Positions 1 to 9,748 of a stretch of DNA of 64,000 nucleotides are shown here, piece after piece. Under the pieces are notes generated by a model. It was not told the DNA's origin and made no database searches. It saw only the letters and a list, made by a program, of their open reading frames with translations. The stretch lies in the NCBI RefSeq assembly GCF_013367775.1, contig NZ_CP055157.1, forward strand, positions 558,001 to 622,000, given 5' to 3'. Made by a program: the position numbers and the translations under genes. The first letter of the stretch is position 1, and every line of letters starts with the position of its first letter. Source of the DNA: Microbulbifer sp. YPW1. GTDB taxonomy: Bacteria > Pseudomonadota > Gammaproteobacteria > Pseudomonadales > Cellvibrionaceae.

Positions 1-910
1 TGGCGCGGGCAAAGGGGATGGCGCGATCCTTGAGCGCCAGCTCGAAGCCGTAGTTACTCATCTGGGTGCCCACTACGCCGCTGCAGCCACCGAGGAACTG
101 CTGGCGATGGATGGCGATCAGGAACAGCAGCTGGTCGCCGTCGATCAGGTTGCCGTGCCTGTCCACAAACATGACCCGGTCGCCGTCGCCATCGAAGGCG
201 ATGCCGAGATCCGCGCCGCGCTCGACCACGGTCTGCTGTAGCTGCTGGGGCTTGGTGGAACCGCACTCCAGGTTAATGTTGAGGCCGTCAGGCTGCACGC
301 CAATGGCGTGCACCTCTGCCCCCAGCTCGCGGAACACCTTGGGTGCGATGTGGTAGGTGGCGCCGTTGGCGCAGTCGAGCACGATATTGAGCCCCTGCAG
401 GGAGTAGCGCCAGGGAGTGCTCGCTTTACAGAATTCGATATAGCGGCCGACAGCATCGTCGATCCGCCACGCCTTGCCCAGGTCCTTGGCGGTTTCCATG
501 GGCAGGTCGAGGGCGGCCTCGATCTCGGCTTCCACCTGATCCGGCAGTTTGCTGCCGTCGGCACTGAAGAACTTAATGCCGTTATCCTGGTAGGGATTGT
601 GCGAGGCGCTGATGACGATCCCCGCCTGAGCGTGGAAGGTGCGAGTGAGATAGGCGATGGCCGGGGTGGGCATGGGGCCCAACAGGCCGACATCGACGCC
701 GGCATTGATCAGGCCCGCTTCCAGCGCAGCTTCGAACATGTAGCCGGAAACGCGGGTGTCCTTGCCGATCAGGATGCGCTTGCGGCCGCTGCCGTTGGCA
801 CCAAGGACCTTGCCGGCGGCATAGCCGAGGCGCAGCATGAAGTCTGGGGTGATGGCGCCCTCGCCTACATGACCGCGGATTCCATCGGTGCCGAAATATT
901 TTCTTGTCAT
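1..910 (-). CDS. glmM: Phosphoglucosamine mutase GlmM, 3' end cut off by window
   Basis: GlmM converts glucosamine-6-phosphate to glucosamine-1-phosphate in the cytoplasm, feeding UDP-GlcNAc for peptidoglycan and LPS. The frame starts at the ATG whose complement is 908-910 and reads [18 protein letters not shown], the classic GlmM N-terminus. The phosphoserine loop SASHNP lies near residue 100 and the metal-binding DGDGDR near residue 240. About 303 of roughly 445 residues are present; the C-terminal phosphate-binding domain lies outside the window. It follows folP on the same strand, the usual gammaproteobacterial order, with a REP cluster between them. Confidence 0.97.
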   Translation of the reverse strand, partial: MTRKYFGTDGIRGHVGEGAITPDFMLRLGYAAGKVLGANGSGRKRILIGKDTRVSGYMFEAALEAGLINAGVDVGLLGPMPTPAIAYLTRTFHAQAGIVISASHNPYQDNGIKFFSADGSKLPDQVEAEIEAALDLPMETAKDLGKAWRIDDAVGRYIEFCKASTPWRYSLQGLNIVLDCANGATYHIAPKVFRELGAEVHAIGVQPDGLNINLECGSTKPQQLQQTVVERGADLGIAFDGDGDRVMFVDRHGNLIDGDQLLFLIAIHRQQFLGGCSGVVGTQMSNYGFELALKDRAIPFARA

Positions 911-961
911 CTCAGTCTTACTTCTTGAGTTCAATCGCTAATTTTAACCTTCACGGTGCCC

Positions 962-1070
962 TGTAGGAGCCTGCCTTGCAGGCGAACAGCTGTGGAGTGG
1001 GTTCGCCTGCAGGGCAGGCTCCTACAAGTTTTCACCTCCGGGTGGGTTAGCCTGCAGGGCAGGCTCCTAC
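962..1070. repeat. REP-type palindromic repeat cluster (three units)
   Basis: Three copies of a roughly 25-bp unit containing GTAGGAGCCTGC and GCAGGCGAAC lie at about 962-987, 1000-1025 and 1047-1070. The first is inverted relative to the other two. Units one and two can pair over about 26 bp with one mismatch, as in a REP doublet or REPIN. Units of this sequence type are known from Pseudomonas and relatives, where they are mobilised by RAYT transposases; none is visible here. The third unit supplies the TAG stop of folP at 1067-1069. Confidence 0.85.
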
Positions 1071-1912
1071 GCGGGGTTGTCCACCATCTGCTGTAATTTC
1101 AGCACATCCACGGTGGCCGCAACATCGTGCACACGGATGATGTGTGCTCCGCGCTGGGCGGACAGCATGGCCAGCGCGAGGCTGCCGGGCAGACGTTCGT
1201 CCACATTGCGGTCCAGCAGGCGGCCGATCATGGACTTGCGCGACAGGCCCACCAGCAGCGGAATATCCTGCGGCGCCAGCTGTTGCTGGCTGCGCAACAG
1301 GGCCAGGTTGTGTTCGTCGTTCTTGCCAAAGCCGTAGCCCGGATCGTAGATCACCCGCTCGCGGGGGATACCCGCGGCAATACAGGCCTCCAGGCGCGCG
1401 TCGAGGTAAGCGCGCACTTCCGCCACCACATCAGTGTACTCGGGCTTGGACTGCATGGTGCCGGGCTGCCCCTGCATATGCATGACGCACACGGGCAGTT
1501 CGGTGGCCGCCGCTGCTTCCAGCGCACCGGGGCGGGTAAGCGCGCGCACGTCGTTGATCAGGCCGGCGCCGACCGCGGCAGATTCCCGCATCACCGATGG
1601 GGTGCTGGTATCTACCGAGATGACCACGTCCATGCGCTGCAGTATGGCCTCTACCGCCGGCACCACGCGCTCCAGCTCCTGCTGCTCACTAACCGGCGCG
1701 GCACCGGGACGGGTGGACTCACCGCCGATATCGATGATGGTACCGCCCTCGCTGACGATCTGTTCCGCGCGCCGCAATACCAGGTCGATATCCAGCCCGC
1801 CGCCGGCGTAATAGCTGCCGCCGTCGGAAAAGGAATCGGGGGTGGTATTGAGGATACCCATGACCTGGGGACGGGAAAGATCCAGTGTGCGGGTTCCGCA
1901 GAGCAACTTCAT
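1067..1912 (-). CDS. folP: Dihydropteroate synthase FolP
   Basis: FolP condenses p-aminobenzoate with 6-hydroxymethyl-dihydropterin diphosphate in folate synthesis and is the sulfonamide target. At 281 residues it has family length. It carries the pterin-binding signatures MGILNTTPDSFSDGG near residue 18 and DIGGESTRPGA near residue 62, plus SRKSMIGRL near the C-terminus. The ATG (1910-1912) gives the expected N-terminus MKLLCGTRTLDLSRPQVMG. It sits between ftsH and glmM on the same strand, 160 bp downstream of ftsH. Its TAG stop lies inside a REP unit, so the last residues may have been altered by the repeat insertion. Confidence 0.97.
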   Translation of the reverse strand: MKLLCGTRTLDLSRPQVMGILNTTPDSFSDGGSYYAGGGLDIDLVLRRAEQIVSEGGTIIDIGGESTRPGAAPVSEQQELERVVPAVEAILQRMDVVISVDTSTPSVMRESAAVGAGLINDVRALTRPGALEAAAATELPVCVMHMQGQPGTMQSKPEYTDVVAEVRAYLDARLEACIAAGIPRERVIYDPGYGFGKNDEHNLALLRSQQQLAPQDIPLLVGLSRKSMIGRLLDRNVDERLPGSLALAMLSAQRGAHIIRVHDVAATVDVLKLQQMVDNPA

Positions 1913-2071
1913 AGGCGTATCGGGACGTGTTCGTGAACGGGGTTGGGTCTGGCCGGCGGCAATTGCCGGAGACAGATACTGCAGTTAAACAAAGCGGGCC
2001 CTGTGGCCCGCTTCGCGTGGGGTGCATTGTACACCCATTTGTACCGCATCTTCTGCGACGGAGCGCTCAGC

Positions 2072-3991
2072 TCAGTGGCCGTTGACCGGGCCACCCACCG
2101 GGGTGTCTCCGTCCTTCGGCTTTTCATCGGCCTCGGTCACATCGTCTGCAGGGCCGCCGCCGGTGTAGTCGTTGTCGTGCCAGTCCTTGGGCGGACGCAC
2201 CTTGCGGCGGGCCATCAGGTCGTCCACCTGCTCTGCATCCAGGGTCTCGTATTCCATCAGCGCGTCTTTCATCGCTTCCAGGATATCCCGGTTGTCTTCC
2301 AGCAGTTTCTGCGCGCGGTCGTAACAGCTGTCGATGATGCGGCGGACTTCCTCGTCGATCTCGTTGGAGGTCTTACCGGAAATCGGGTTGCCGTGACCGG
2401 GCTGGCCGCTGTCATCTTCACCGTAGTGCAGCGGTCCGAGCTTCTCGGACAGGCCCCACTTGGTGACCATGTTGCGGGCGATATCGGTAGCGCGCTCGAT
2501 ATCGTTGGAGGCACCGGTGGTAACACCGTCGATACCCAGGGTCATTTCTTCTGCAATACGGCCGCCAAACAGGGAGCACAGCTGGGATTCCAGGGCGCGC
2601 TTGGACAGGCTGTATTTGTCTTCCTCGGGCAGGAACTGGGTCACCCCAAGAGCGCGACCGCGGGGAATGATGGTGACCTTGTGTACCGGATCGTGCTCCG
2701 GCACCAGGCGACCAATGATGGCGTGACCGGCTTCGTGGTACGCGGTGTTGGTCTTTTCCTTCTCGTTCATCACCATGGATTTGCGCTCGGCACCCATCAT
2801 GATCTTGTCGCGGGCGCGCTCGAACTCGTCCATGGTGACCATGCGACGGTTTGCGCGGGCGGCAAACAGGGCGGCCTCGTTCACCAGGTTGGCGAGGTCG
2901 GCACCGGAGAAGCCGGGGGTACCGCGGGCAATGGTCTGCGGGTCCACCTTCTCGTCCAGCGGCACCTTGCGCATATGTACTTTCAGGATCTGTTCGCGGC
3001 CGCGGATATCCGGCAGGCCGACGAATACCTGGCGGTCGAAACGGCCGGGGCGCAGCAGCGCGTTGTCCAGTACGTCCGGGCGGTTGGTGGCGGCGATGAC
3101 AATCACGCCCTCGTTGCCTTCAAAACCGTCCATTTCTACCAGCAGCTGGTTCAGGGTCTGCTCGCGCTCGTCGTGACCACCGCCTACACCGGCGCCACGG
3201 TGGCGGCCGACGGCGTCGATTTCGTCGATAAAGATGATGCACGGGGCCTGCTTCTTGGCCTGCTCGAACATGTCGCGCACCCGGGAGGCACCCACACCCA
3301 CAAACATTTCCACGAAGTCGGAACCGGAAATGGAGAAGAACGGTACCTTGGCTTCCCCGGCAATGGCCTTGGCCAGCAGGGTTTTACCGGTACCGGGAGG
3401 GCCCGCCATCAGTACGCCGCGGGGAATGGCACCGCCGAGGCGCTGGAATTTGGACGGGTCGCGCAGGAACTCCACCAGCTCCTGTACGTCTTCCTTGGCT
3501 TCATCCACGCCCGCCACGTCGGCGAAGGTGGTTTTGATCTGGTCTTCGCCTAACAGACGCGCCTTGCTCTTGCCGAAGGCCATGGGGCCGGAACGGCCGC
3601 CGGCGCCGCCCTGCATCTGGCGCATGAAGAACATGAACACGGCGATGATGATCAGGATCGGGAAGCTCGCCACCAGCAGCTGCTGCCAGATACTGGGGGA
3701 TTCCGGCTCGCGGCCGTTGAACTTGACGCCGCTGCGCACCAGCTCATTGGTGAGCTCGTCGTCGATAATCTGCGGCTGAATGGTCTTGAAGCGACTGCCA
3801 TCGGCTTTTTCGCCGGTAATCACCAGGCCGTCAACCAGCGCGTTTTTCACCTGGCCGGCCTGCACGTCCTGCACAAACTCGGAATAGCTGAGGGACTCGT
3901 CCCGGGATTGCGGCTTGAAGTTCTGAAAGACCATCAGCAGTACAGCCGCGATGATCAGCCACAACACCAGATTCTTTGCCATATCATTCAA
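2072..3991 (-). CDS. ftsH: ATP-dependent zinc metalloprotease FtsH
   Basis: FtsH is the inner-membrane AAA+ protease that degrades misfolded membrane proteins, LpxC and sigma-32. Two membrane segments are visible (about residues 6-24 and 107-125) around a periplasmic domain. Then come Walker A GPPGTGKT near residue 200, Walker [12 protein letters not shown], the second region of homology ATNRPDVLD and the zinc site HEAGH near residue 420. Its 639 residues match the family. The C-terminal tail is acidic and proline-rich. The start [12 protein letters not shown] was chosen because AGAGGG lies about 12 nt upstream; the usual MAKNL start is three codons later. It follows rlmE, as in Pseudomonas and E. 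coli. Confidence 0.98.
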   Translation of the reverse strand: MNDMAKNLVLWLIIAAVLLMVFQNFKPQSRDESLSYSEFVQDVQAGQVKNALVDGLVITGEKADGSRFKTIQPQIIDDELTNELVRSGVKFNGREPESPSIWQQLLVASFPILIIIAVFMFFMRQMQGGAGGRSGPMAFGKSKARLLGEDQIKTTFADVAGVDEAKEDVQELVEFLRDPSKFQRLGGAIPRGVLMAGPPGTGKTLLAKAIAGEAKVPFFSISGSDFVEMFVGVGASRVRDMFEQAKKQAPCIIFIDEIDAVGRHRGAGVGGGHDEREQTLNQLLVEMDGFEGNEGVIVIAATNRPDVLDNALLRPGRFDRQVFVGLPDIRGREQILKVHMRKVPLDEKVDPQTIARGTPGFSGADLANLVNEAALFAARANRRMVTMDEFERARDKIMMGAERKSMVMNEKEKTNTAYHEAGHAIIGRLVPEHDPVHKVTIIPRGRALGVTQFLPEEDKYSLSKRALESQLCSLFGGRIAEEMTLGIDGVTTGASNDIERATDIARNMVTKWGLSEKLGPLHYGEDDSGQPGHGNPISGKTSNEIDEEVRRIIDSCYDRAQKLLEDNRDILEAMKDALMEYETLDAEQVDDLMARRKVRPPKDWHDNDYTGGGPADDVTEADEKPKDGDTPVGGPVNGH

Positions 3992-4194
3992 AGGGTATGC
4001 CCTCTTGCCTTCGCCTTGGCTATTGCCTTAGCCGGTAATTCCATTCCACCCAGTATAGGCGGCGAAAATCGTATATCTGTCGTCCCGGTCATCCGGGCAC
4101 AAAAGTGGCCCTGTATAGGGCCCGTTAGCGCTTTTACTGCTTCACTTTTACCACACTGGGCGCACTGACCCAAACCGGCGGATCCGGTGCCGGC

Positions 4195-4815
4195 TCAGCC
4201 CTTGAAGCCCTTGGCTACAAGGTAGACTTCACGGGAGCGGGGACGGGATGCACCGGGTTTGCGGGTAACGAGGGTTTGATACTGACTGCGCAGATCGCGG
4301 ATCAGCTCATCAAATCCTTCGCCCTGGAACACTTTGGCAACAAATCCGCCGCCGGGTTTCAGGACCTGCCGCGCCATATCTACCGCCAGCTCCACCAGAT
4401 ACATGGAGGCCGGCTGATCCACAGCGCGCACTCCACTCATATTGGGGGCCATATCGGAAATCACAAGGTCGGCGCGATCTTCCCCGAGCTTTTCCAGCAG
4501 CTCGTTGAAGACCTCCTCCTCGGTGAAGTCGCCCTGGACGAAATCCACACCGGCCAGGGCATCCATCGGCAGTATGTCCGATGCAAGAACCCGACCTTTG
4601 TGGCCAACCAGTTCTGCCGCCACCTGGGACCAGCCCCCGGGTGCAGCGCCAAGATCCACCACCGTCATGCCCGGTTTGATCAGGCGGTCCTTGTCCTGCA
4701 GCTCCTGCAGTTTATAGGACGCGCGCGAGCGGTAGCCCTCTTTTTGGGACTGTTTGACGTAGTGGTCGTTAAAATGTTCACGCAGCCAGCGGTGGCTGCT
4801 CTTTGATCGGGCCAT
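4195..4815 (-). CDS. rlmE: 23S rRNA (uridine-2'-O-)-methyltransferase RlmE (FtsJ)
   Basis: RlmE methylates U2552 of 23S rRNA at the 2'-O position, a heat-shock-linked late step of 50S assembly. The 206-residue protein shows the SAM-binding motif [15 protein letters not shown] near residue 53, the catalytic-aspartate region [13 protein letters not shown] near 118 and the KVFQGEGF region with the last catalytic lysine near 160. N-terminal [12 protein letters not shown] is typical of the family. About 200 bp separate it from ftsH downstream, and yhbY diverges upstream, the order conserved in gammaproteobacteria. Confidence 0.97.
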   Translation of the reverse strand: MARSKSSHRWLREHFNDHYVKQSQKEGYRSRASYKLQELQDKDRLIKPGMTVVDLGAAPGGWSQVAAELVGHKGRVLASDILPMDALAGVDFVQGDFTEEEVFNELLEKLGEDRADLVISDMAPNMSGVRAVDQPASMYLVELAVDMARQVLKPGGGFVAKVFQGEGFDELIRDLRSQYQTLVTRKPGASRPRSREVYLVAKGFKG

Positions 4816-4910
4816 CAGTTACAATACATCACTAATTTCTGGGGTTGTCCGCGCTGGTGTCCCGCGCTTGCTTACCCGAGTATGGGTTAAATTTAAGGAT
4901 GGAGTATTGT

Positions 4911-5216
4911 ATGCCTTTAACAGCCGACCGCAAAAAAGCCTTGCGCGCACGCGGCCACAGCCTCAAGCCAATTGTCACCGTTGCCGACAAGGGACTGACC
5001 GAAGGTGTGCTGGAAGAATTGAACCGCGCCCTGGAGGATCACGAGCTGATCAAGGTCAAACTGGCGGTCAATGACCGCGATACGCGACGCGAGCTGATCA
5101 CCGAGCTGTGCCAGCAGAGCAAATCCGAGCTGGTGCAGGAGATCGGCAAGATCGCCCTGATCTTCCGCAAGGCCGGCAAGCCCAACGCCCGCCTGTCCAA
5201 CCTGCTGCGCCCCTGA
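4911..5216 (+). CDS. yhbY: Ribosome-associated RNA-binding protein YhbY (CRS1/YhbY domain)
   Basis: A 101-residue single CRM-domain RNA-binding protein linked to 50S maturation. It aligns with E. coli YhbY over its full length: ARGHSLKPIVTVADKGLTEGVL, HELIKVKL and the family GxxxxLIFRK-type end (IGKIALIFRKAGKP). The ATG at 4911 was chosen because GGAG lies at 4901-4904 with 6-nt spacing and MPLTADRKKALR matches the family. An in-frame ATG at 4899 is possible but less well placed. It diverges from rlmE. A hairpin 15-40 bp after the stop may end the transcript. Confidence 0.95.
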   Translation: MPLTADRKKALRARGHSLKPIVTVADKGLTEGVLEELNRALEDHELIKVKLAVNDRDTRRELITELCQQSKSELVQEIGKIALIFRKAGKPNARLSNLLRP

Positions 5217-5230
5217 TCGCCCCGCTGCGG

Positions 5231-5255
5231 CCACAGACCTGCAACCGGGTCTGGG
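5231..5255 (+). terminator. Hairpin after yhbY, possible terminator
   Basis: CAGACC at 5234-5239 pairs with GGTCTG at 5248-5253, extended by CC/GG pairs outside a one-base mismatch. No T-run follows, so an intrinsic terminator is only a suggestion. Confidence 0.4.
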
Positions 5256-5307
5256 GCCGGGGCGAGCACTTCATCTGCCCGCCCCTTCTCATCACTTACG
5301 CTAGTTT

Positions 5308-5343
5308 CAGTATTTGAGCGCCAGATCAATATTTGAGCGCTAA
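5308..5343. repeat. Short tandem duplication at the end of the esterase gene
   Basis: On the minus strand GCGCTCAAATATTGA (containing the esterase's last sense codons and stop) is followed 19 bp on by GCGCTCAAATACTGA. The unit is repeated with one change, so the duplicated stop context lies just outside the gene. Confidence 0.6.
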
Positions 5344-6099
5344 ATGCTTCGGATCCGGGGTGCGCAGGTGCTGGGTCAGCGGGTGCTCGCGCTTGCGCAG
5401 TTCCGCCAGTACCAGCTGCGCCACTTCCCGGGCACCCAGTTGGTTCAGGTGGGTGTCGTCGCGCACGCCCACCGGATAGTTGGGGTGCAGGCCCGGCGCG
5501 ATGTGCATAAAGCGCAGCGCGGAGTCGCGGTCGCCCATGGCCTGGAAGTATTCCCGGGTCACCACTTCCATATCGATGAACTCGACTTTCTCCTGCTTGG
5601 CCACTTCCCGCACCAGCGGCGCGTAGGGGTGGGTGTGCTTGATCTTATTATCGCCGTCGAAGTAGCGACGGGTGATCGGTGACATCAGAATCGGCTCAGC
5701 ACCGGCCTTGCGCACATCATTGATGAAACGGGAAAGGTTCGCCTTGTACTGCGCCGGTGTGGTGTAGCGGTCTTTCTTGCTCTCGGATTCATCGTTGTGG
5801 CCGAACTGGATGATTACGTAATCGTCGGCCTGCAGCTCATCCATGATGCCTTTCCAGCGCCCTTCCTCGATAAAGGTGCGGGTGCTGCGGCCATTCATGG
5901 CTCGGTTTTCCACCCTGATGCCGTCGGCAAAGAACACCGCAAAGGGTACGCCCCAGCCGGTTTCCGGGTAGTCCTTGATCTCTTTGATAGACATTGTGGA
6001 GTCACCGGCCATGAAGATGGTGGTCTCCGCGTCTGCGGCGAATGCGCCACTGGCGGCAACCAGTGCACTGGCGGCAGCCCAATGTTTCAAAAACTTCAT
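5326..6099 (-). CDS. Secreted SGNH/GDSL hydrolase, rhamnogalacturonan acetylesterase-like (CE12 type)
   Basis: A 257-residue exported esterase. The first ~21 residues (MKFLKHWAAASALVAASGAFA) form a Sec signal peptide. The mature part carries the SGNH blocks: GDSTM with the nucleophilic serine, the glycine block RAMNGRST, QFGHND and the C-terminal DDTHLN with the Asp/His pair. The GDSTM..GHND..DDTHLN spacing is that of rhamnogalacturonan acetylesterases (CE12), which remove acetyl groups from pectic or similar glycans; the substrate is inferred. The ATG at 6099 was preferred over longer options because GAGAG precedes it and the signal peptide begins there. It lies 67 bp after the HELAH lipoprotein gene on the same strand. 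Confidence 0.8.
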   Translation of the reverse strand: MKFLKHWAAASALVAASGAFAADAETTIFMAGDSTMSIKEIKDYPETGWGVPFAVFFADGIRVENRAMNGRSTRTFIEEGRWKGIMDELQADDYVIIQFGHNDESESKKDRYTTPAQYKANLSRFINDVRKAGAEPILMSPITRRYFDGDNKIKHTHPYAPLVREVAKQEKVEFIDMEVVTREYFQAMGDRDSALRFMHIAPGLHPNYPVGVRDDTHLNQLGAREVAQLVLAELRKREHPLTQHLRTPDPKHLALKY

Positions 6100-6166
6100 A
6101 ACATCTCTCGTCATTGTGGGTGGATTATCTTGTTGTTCATTCGCAGCTCGATTCACGTTCCGCCGC

Positions 6167-8179
6167 TCAGAACCGGGTCGGTGGCAGGAAGCTGCGCGGA
6201 CGCTCGGTGGGCATCGGGATGGCGCGGCTCGGCAGCGGTGCGGCAAAGCGCAGCGGGCCGGACTCGCCGACGCAGGCGGGATTCAGGTTCTGCCCCCACC
6301 CCTCTCCGGCACACAGCGCGATCGGGGTGATGGTGCGCAGGTGTGCGTCCGCCTGCGGCCAGGCTTCGGGCAACAGGCCCAGCACCGCGGTGCTGGCGCG
6401 CTCGCGAATACGCTCGTCGCCGATGCGACCGCGCTGCCCCTGGTACACCTGGTAGTCGTCTGCAGACAGCGGACGGATTGGCATATTGGTCACCGCGATA
6501 TCCCGCTTGATGCCGTAGCGGAGACTCATCATGGCCTCCTCGAACAGCATGGCGGTGTCTTCCCAGGGGGTGGTGTAGCTGTAGAAGTCATTGGCGCTGT
6601 CGGGGAAGAAGAACCCGGCCACATCCCTCGGCGTGTAGGACTGCTGCTCCAGGGTGGCTTCGGCACCCCGGTAGCGCACATCTGCCAGGGCATACAGCTC
6701 GGGGGACATCGGACCATAGACCGCGGTGACCGATTCGTTGACGAAAGCGCTGTCGTGGGCCTGGTTGAAGAAAATGTCGTCCGGGTTCAGGCCGCTGTTG
6801 ATCTTGTCCTGGGACAGGGCGTCGTTGGCGTGCGCCAGCTCGTGGTACAGCAGCGAGCCCAGATCTGCCTCCAGCTCGCTGAAGTTGCGACTGAGGCGGT
6901 CCGCCGGATAGTAGTAAGAGAAGGCGTAGGTGTTATTTTTAACGTAGCGCCAGGGGGTCACGAAGTTGAGCGCGGAACCGAAGCCGCTGCGGTAGTCCGG
7001 CTGCTCGTTGATCACATCGCGCTCTTCCGGGGTCAGCCACAGGCTCTCTGGATCGAGATAGATGGCGCCGGTAAGCGACCAGTAAAACGACGGGCGCACA
7101 TCACTGGAGATCACCACCGCGGTGGTGGCGCGCAACAGGCGCGCAAAATCATCGTGGGGATCCAGTTCGCTCAGGAAGCGCTCGAAACGCGCGCCCATCC
7201 AGTCGTGGGAAACCAGCACGTGATCCATGATCTGGTCCACGGAGGGCGCACTGCTTTCCATACCGATCGCGGGAAGATCGCGCAGGGTGCACAGGCTCTC
7301 GTCCACCAGCTGATTGGAATAGACGCAGTCCGCCAGGTAATCCCGGTAGGGGCTGTCTGCGCGGTAGGTATACACACTGTTTAGGGGCGAACTTTTTGCA
7401 CAGTAGTCGCCGTCGCCATCACAGAAGTATTCGCTGGTCACCTCGGGGCGGTCCTGCACCACTACGTAGGCAATGTCGCTGAAGGAGCCGGCGCTGGTGG
7501 TCAGGGTGCCCTCGAACACCAGCACCTGGTCACCGGCGACCTCCGGGGCGGTAACGAATAGCAGCGGCTGGCCGGAGTCGTCCTCGCTCAGCTGGGCGGT
7601 GGGGCCGGACAACTGCCGAAACTCCCACGACGGATTGGTGCCACTGGACGTACTGGCATTCAGGCGCAGGGAAAAGTCCGCGCCCTCGCTCACCGAGCGG
7701 TCCGCGCGCAGCTGGACCTGGGTGCCGCTGCTGGCTGCAGACCCGACAGAGATGTCGAAGGTTGCAGTGTGCTGCTCCCCCAGGGGATTGCTGGCGGTGA
7801 GCTGGAAACTGTACTGGCCGCTGAACACCGCGTCGAAGCTGATACCCGCGGAGCCGTTACCCGCAAGGGGCTCGACGTTTGGCCCGGACAACTGCTCCCA
7901 CACGAAGCGGTTGTAACCCTGCTCGGTGAGGCTCGCCACCACCCCCACGGAATCCCCCGCCTGCGCACTTTCGTCGCCGGTCAGGGTCAGCACCGCCGGT
8001 GCCTGATTGATGGGAGGGGGTGTGATGCCGGTATCTCCGTCATCTGAACCACCACCCCCGCCACCACCGCAGGCGGTAAGCGTGGAGAGTGCGGAGATCG
8101 CAAGAATTCCCAGGGGAAGCCGGAGTGGATTTTTTAACCCGCTGAGGCGGGAAAACGGGTATCGGGATACGATTGCCAT
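6167..8179 (-). CDS. Lipoprotein with Ig/PKD-like domains and an HELAH zinc-protease-like motif
   Basis: A 670-residue predicted lipoprotein. The signal sequence ends in a lipobox LTAC (Cys37), followed by seven glycines and an acidic linker. Two beta-rich PKD/Ig-like segments with QLSGP repeats occupy roughly residues 55-150 and 155-255; PKD-like folds often bind glycans or space domains. The C-terminal part holds LLYHELAHAND (HExxH, residues 446-450), a zincin-like site, so a metallopeptidase is plausible. I do not recognise the family and cannot identify the third zinc ligand. It precedes the CE12-like esterase by 67 bp, suggesting co-transcription and a shared extracellular role. A terminator from pntB stands upstream. 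Confidence 0.75.
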   Translation of the reverse strand: MAIVSRYPFSRLSGLKNPLRLPLGILAISALSTLTACGGGGGGGSDDGDTGITPPPINQAPAVLTLTGDESAQAGDSVGVVASLTEQGYNRFVWEQLSGPNVEPLAGNGSAGISFDAVFSGQYSFQLTASNPLGEQHTATFDISVGSAASSGTQVQLRADRSVSEGADFSLRLNASTSSGTNPSWEFRQLSGPTAQLSEDDSGQPLLFVTAPEVAGDQVLVFEGTLTTSAGSFSDIAYVVVQDRPEVTSEYFCDGDGDYCAKSSPLNSVYTYRADSPYRDYLADCVYSNQLVDESLCTLRDLPAIGMESSAPSVDQIMDHVLVSHDWMGARFERFLSELDPHDDFARLLRATTAVVISSDVRPSFYWSLTGAIYLDPESLWLTPEERDVINEQPDYRSGFGSALNFVTPWRYVKNNTYAFSYYYPADRLSRNFSELEADLGSLLYHELAHANDALSQDKINSGLNPDDIFFNQAHDSAFVNESVTAVYGPMSPELYALADVRYRGAEATLEQQSYTPRDVAGFFFPDSANDFYSYTTPWEDTAMLFEEAMMSLRYGIKRDIAVTNMPIRPLSADDYQVYQGQRGRIGDERIRERASTAVLGLLPEAWPQADAHLRTITPIALCAGEGWGQNLNPACVGESGPLRFAAPLPSRAIPMPTERPRSFLPPTRF

Positions 8180-8281
8180 GTTCAGATCTTTTTATAGTTG
8201 GTGCTCTGATGGCATAGGTTACCACCGGCCTGACCAATGGGCGAGACTCTCTACCGGCACCTGTACAGGCCTGACGGGCAT

Positions 8282-8310
8282 AAAAAAACGGCCCCTCGCG
8301 GGGCCGTTTC
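8282..8310 (-). terminator. Rho-independent terminator after pntB
   Basis: On the minus strand an ACGGCCCC / GGGGCCGT stem with a short loop is followed by seven T's (the A-run at 8282-8288 on plus), about 30 bp beyond the pntB stop. It separates pntAB from the lipoprotein gene. Confidence 0.92.
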
Positions 8311-8338
8311 CGGGCTGTGCGTTACCGTCCTGAGAGCA

Positions 8339-9736
8339 TCAGGCCGGGTTCAGCTTGCCGAGGACACTCTGCAGGCTGTCTTTGGCGTCGCCGAACAGCA
8401 TGCGGGAGTTGTCTTTGTAGAACAGCGGGTTGGCAACGCCGGCGTAACCGGAGGCCATGGAGCGCTTCAGCACCACCACTTTGCCTGCCTTCCACACTTC
8501 CAGTACCGGCATGCCGGCGATGGGGGAACCGGGCTTCTCCACCGCGTCCGGGTTGACGGTGTCGTTGGCACCGATCACCAGTACCAGGTCGGTTTCCGGG
8601 AAGTCGTCATTGATCTCTTCCATCTCCAGCACGATGTCGTACGGCACGTTGGCTTCTGCCAGCAGTACGTTCATGTGTCCGGGCAGACGGCCCGCTACCG
8701 GGTGGATACCGAAGCGCACGGTCTTGCCGGCCTTGCGCAGCTTGTCGGTGAGATCGCTCACCGCCTGCTGGGCGTGGGCCACTGCCATACCGAAGCCGGG
8801 TACGATCACGATGCTCTTGGCCGCTTTCAGGTCGTCCGCCAGCTCGTCGTGGGTGGTGGCAACCGCTTCACCTTCCACTTCACCATCGGCGCCTGCCACT
8901 TCACCGTCGGAACCGAAGCCGCCCAGGATCACGCTGACAAAGGAACGGTTCATGCCGCGACACATGATGTAACTGAGGATGGCACCGGAGGAGCCTACCA
9001 GGGCACCGATCACGATCAGCAGGTCGTTGCTGAGCATGAAACCGGTGGCCGCCGCAGCCCAGCCGGAGTAGCTGTTCAGCATGGAGATCACCACCGGCAT
9101 GTCGGCACCGCCGATCGCGGCGATCAGGTGAATACCCAGCAGCAGCGCGATACCGGTCATCACCAGCAGGTTGATGATGGTGGCGCTGCTCACGTCCGCC
9201 GGAATGAACTGGGCACCCAGCACCACACAGATCACCAGTGCGATCAGGTTCAGCCAGTGGCGCGCCGGCAGCATCAGCGGTTTGCCGGAGATCAGCCCCT
9301 GCAGTTTACCGAAAGCAACCAGGGAGCCGGTCAGAGTGATGGCACCGATGAATACGCCGATATAGATCTCGGAGTTGTGCACGATGTGCGCCGCACCTTC
9401 GAGATTGATGCGCGGATCCAGGTAACCGCCCCAGCCAATCAGTACCGCGGCCAGACCCACAAAGCTGTGCAGCAGGGCTACCAGCTGCGGCATGGCAGTC
9501 ATTTCGACCTTGCGCGCCAGGTGGATACCGATCACCGCACCCACGCCCATGGCGATGGCCACAGGCAGGTAAGCACCGGAAGTGATACCGGCAATGGTGG
9601 CGATAATGGCAACCGCCATACCCACCATGCCGTAGTAGTTGCCGCGTCTCGCGGTCTCGTGGGTAGACAGTCCGCCGAGGCTCAGGATGAACATCACCGC
9701 GGAGAACAGATAAGCCATGGAAATTACACTATTCAT
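8339..9736 (-). CDS. pntB: NAD(P) transhydrogenase beta subunit PntB
   Basis: PntB is the inner-membrane NADP-binding subunit of the proton-translocating transhydrogenase, which reduces NADP with NADH using the proton gradient. At 465 residues it has about nine hydrophobic helices in the first ~270 residues, then the soluble NADP domain with [31 protein letters not shown] and [16 protein letters not shown], the family signatures. It starts 12 bp after pntA with a good ribosome site (AAGGAGAAAGAG), so the two are one operon. The pair supplies NADPH, which could help feed anabolic reactions, though nitrite reductase here is of the NADH type. Confidence 0.98.
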   Translation of the reverse strand: MNSVISMAYLFSAVMFILSLGGLSTHETARRGNYYGMVGMAVAIIATIAGITSGAYLPVAIAMGVGAVIGIHLARKVEMTAMPQLVALLHSFVGLAAVLIGWGGYLDPRINLEGAAHIVHNSEIYIGVFIGAITLTGSLVAFGKLQGLISGKPLMLPARHWLNLIALVICVVLGAQFIPADVSSATIINLLVMTGIALLLGIHLIAAIGGADMPVVISMLNSYSGWAAAATGFMLSNDLLIVIGALVGSSGAILSYIMCRGMNRSFVSVILGGFGSDGEVAGADGEVEGEAVATTHDELADDLKAAKSIVIVPGFGMAVAHAQQAVSDLTDKLRKAGKTVRFGIHPVAGRLPGHMNVLLAEANVPYDIVLEMEEINDDFPETDLVLVIGANDTVNPDAVEKPGSPIAGMPVLEVWKAGKVVVLKRSMASGYAGVANPLFYKDNSRMLFGDAKDSLQSVLGKLNPA

Positions 9737-9748
9737 GTCTCTTTCTCC

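Noticed and set aside
1943..3553. A 536-codon frame antisense to ftsH
   Set aside because: Complement of a certain gene; composition typical of a GC-rich shadow, no motif.
3988..4173. A 61-codon frame upstream of ftsH on the minus strand
   Set aside because: It overlaps the start of ftsH in another frame, has no ribosome site and no recognisable sequence.
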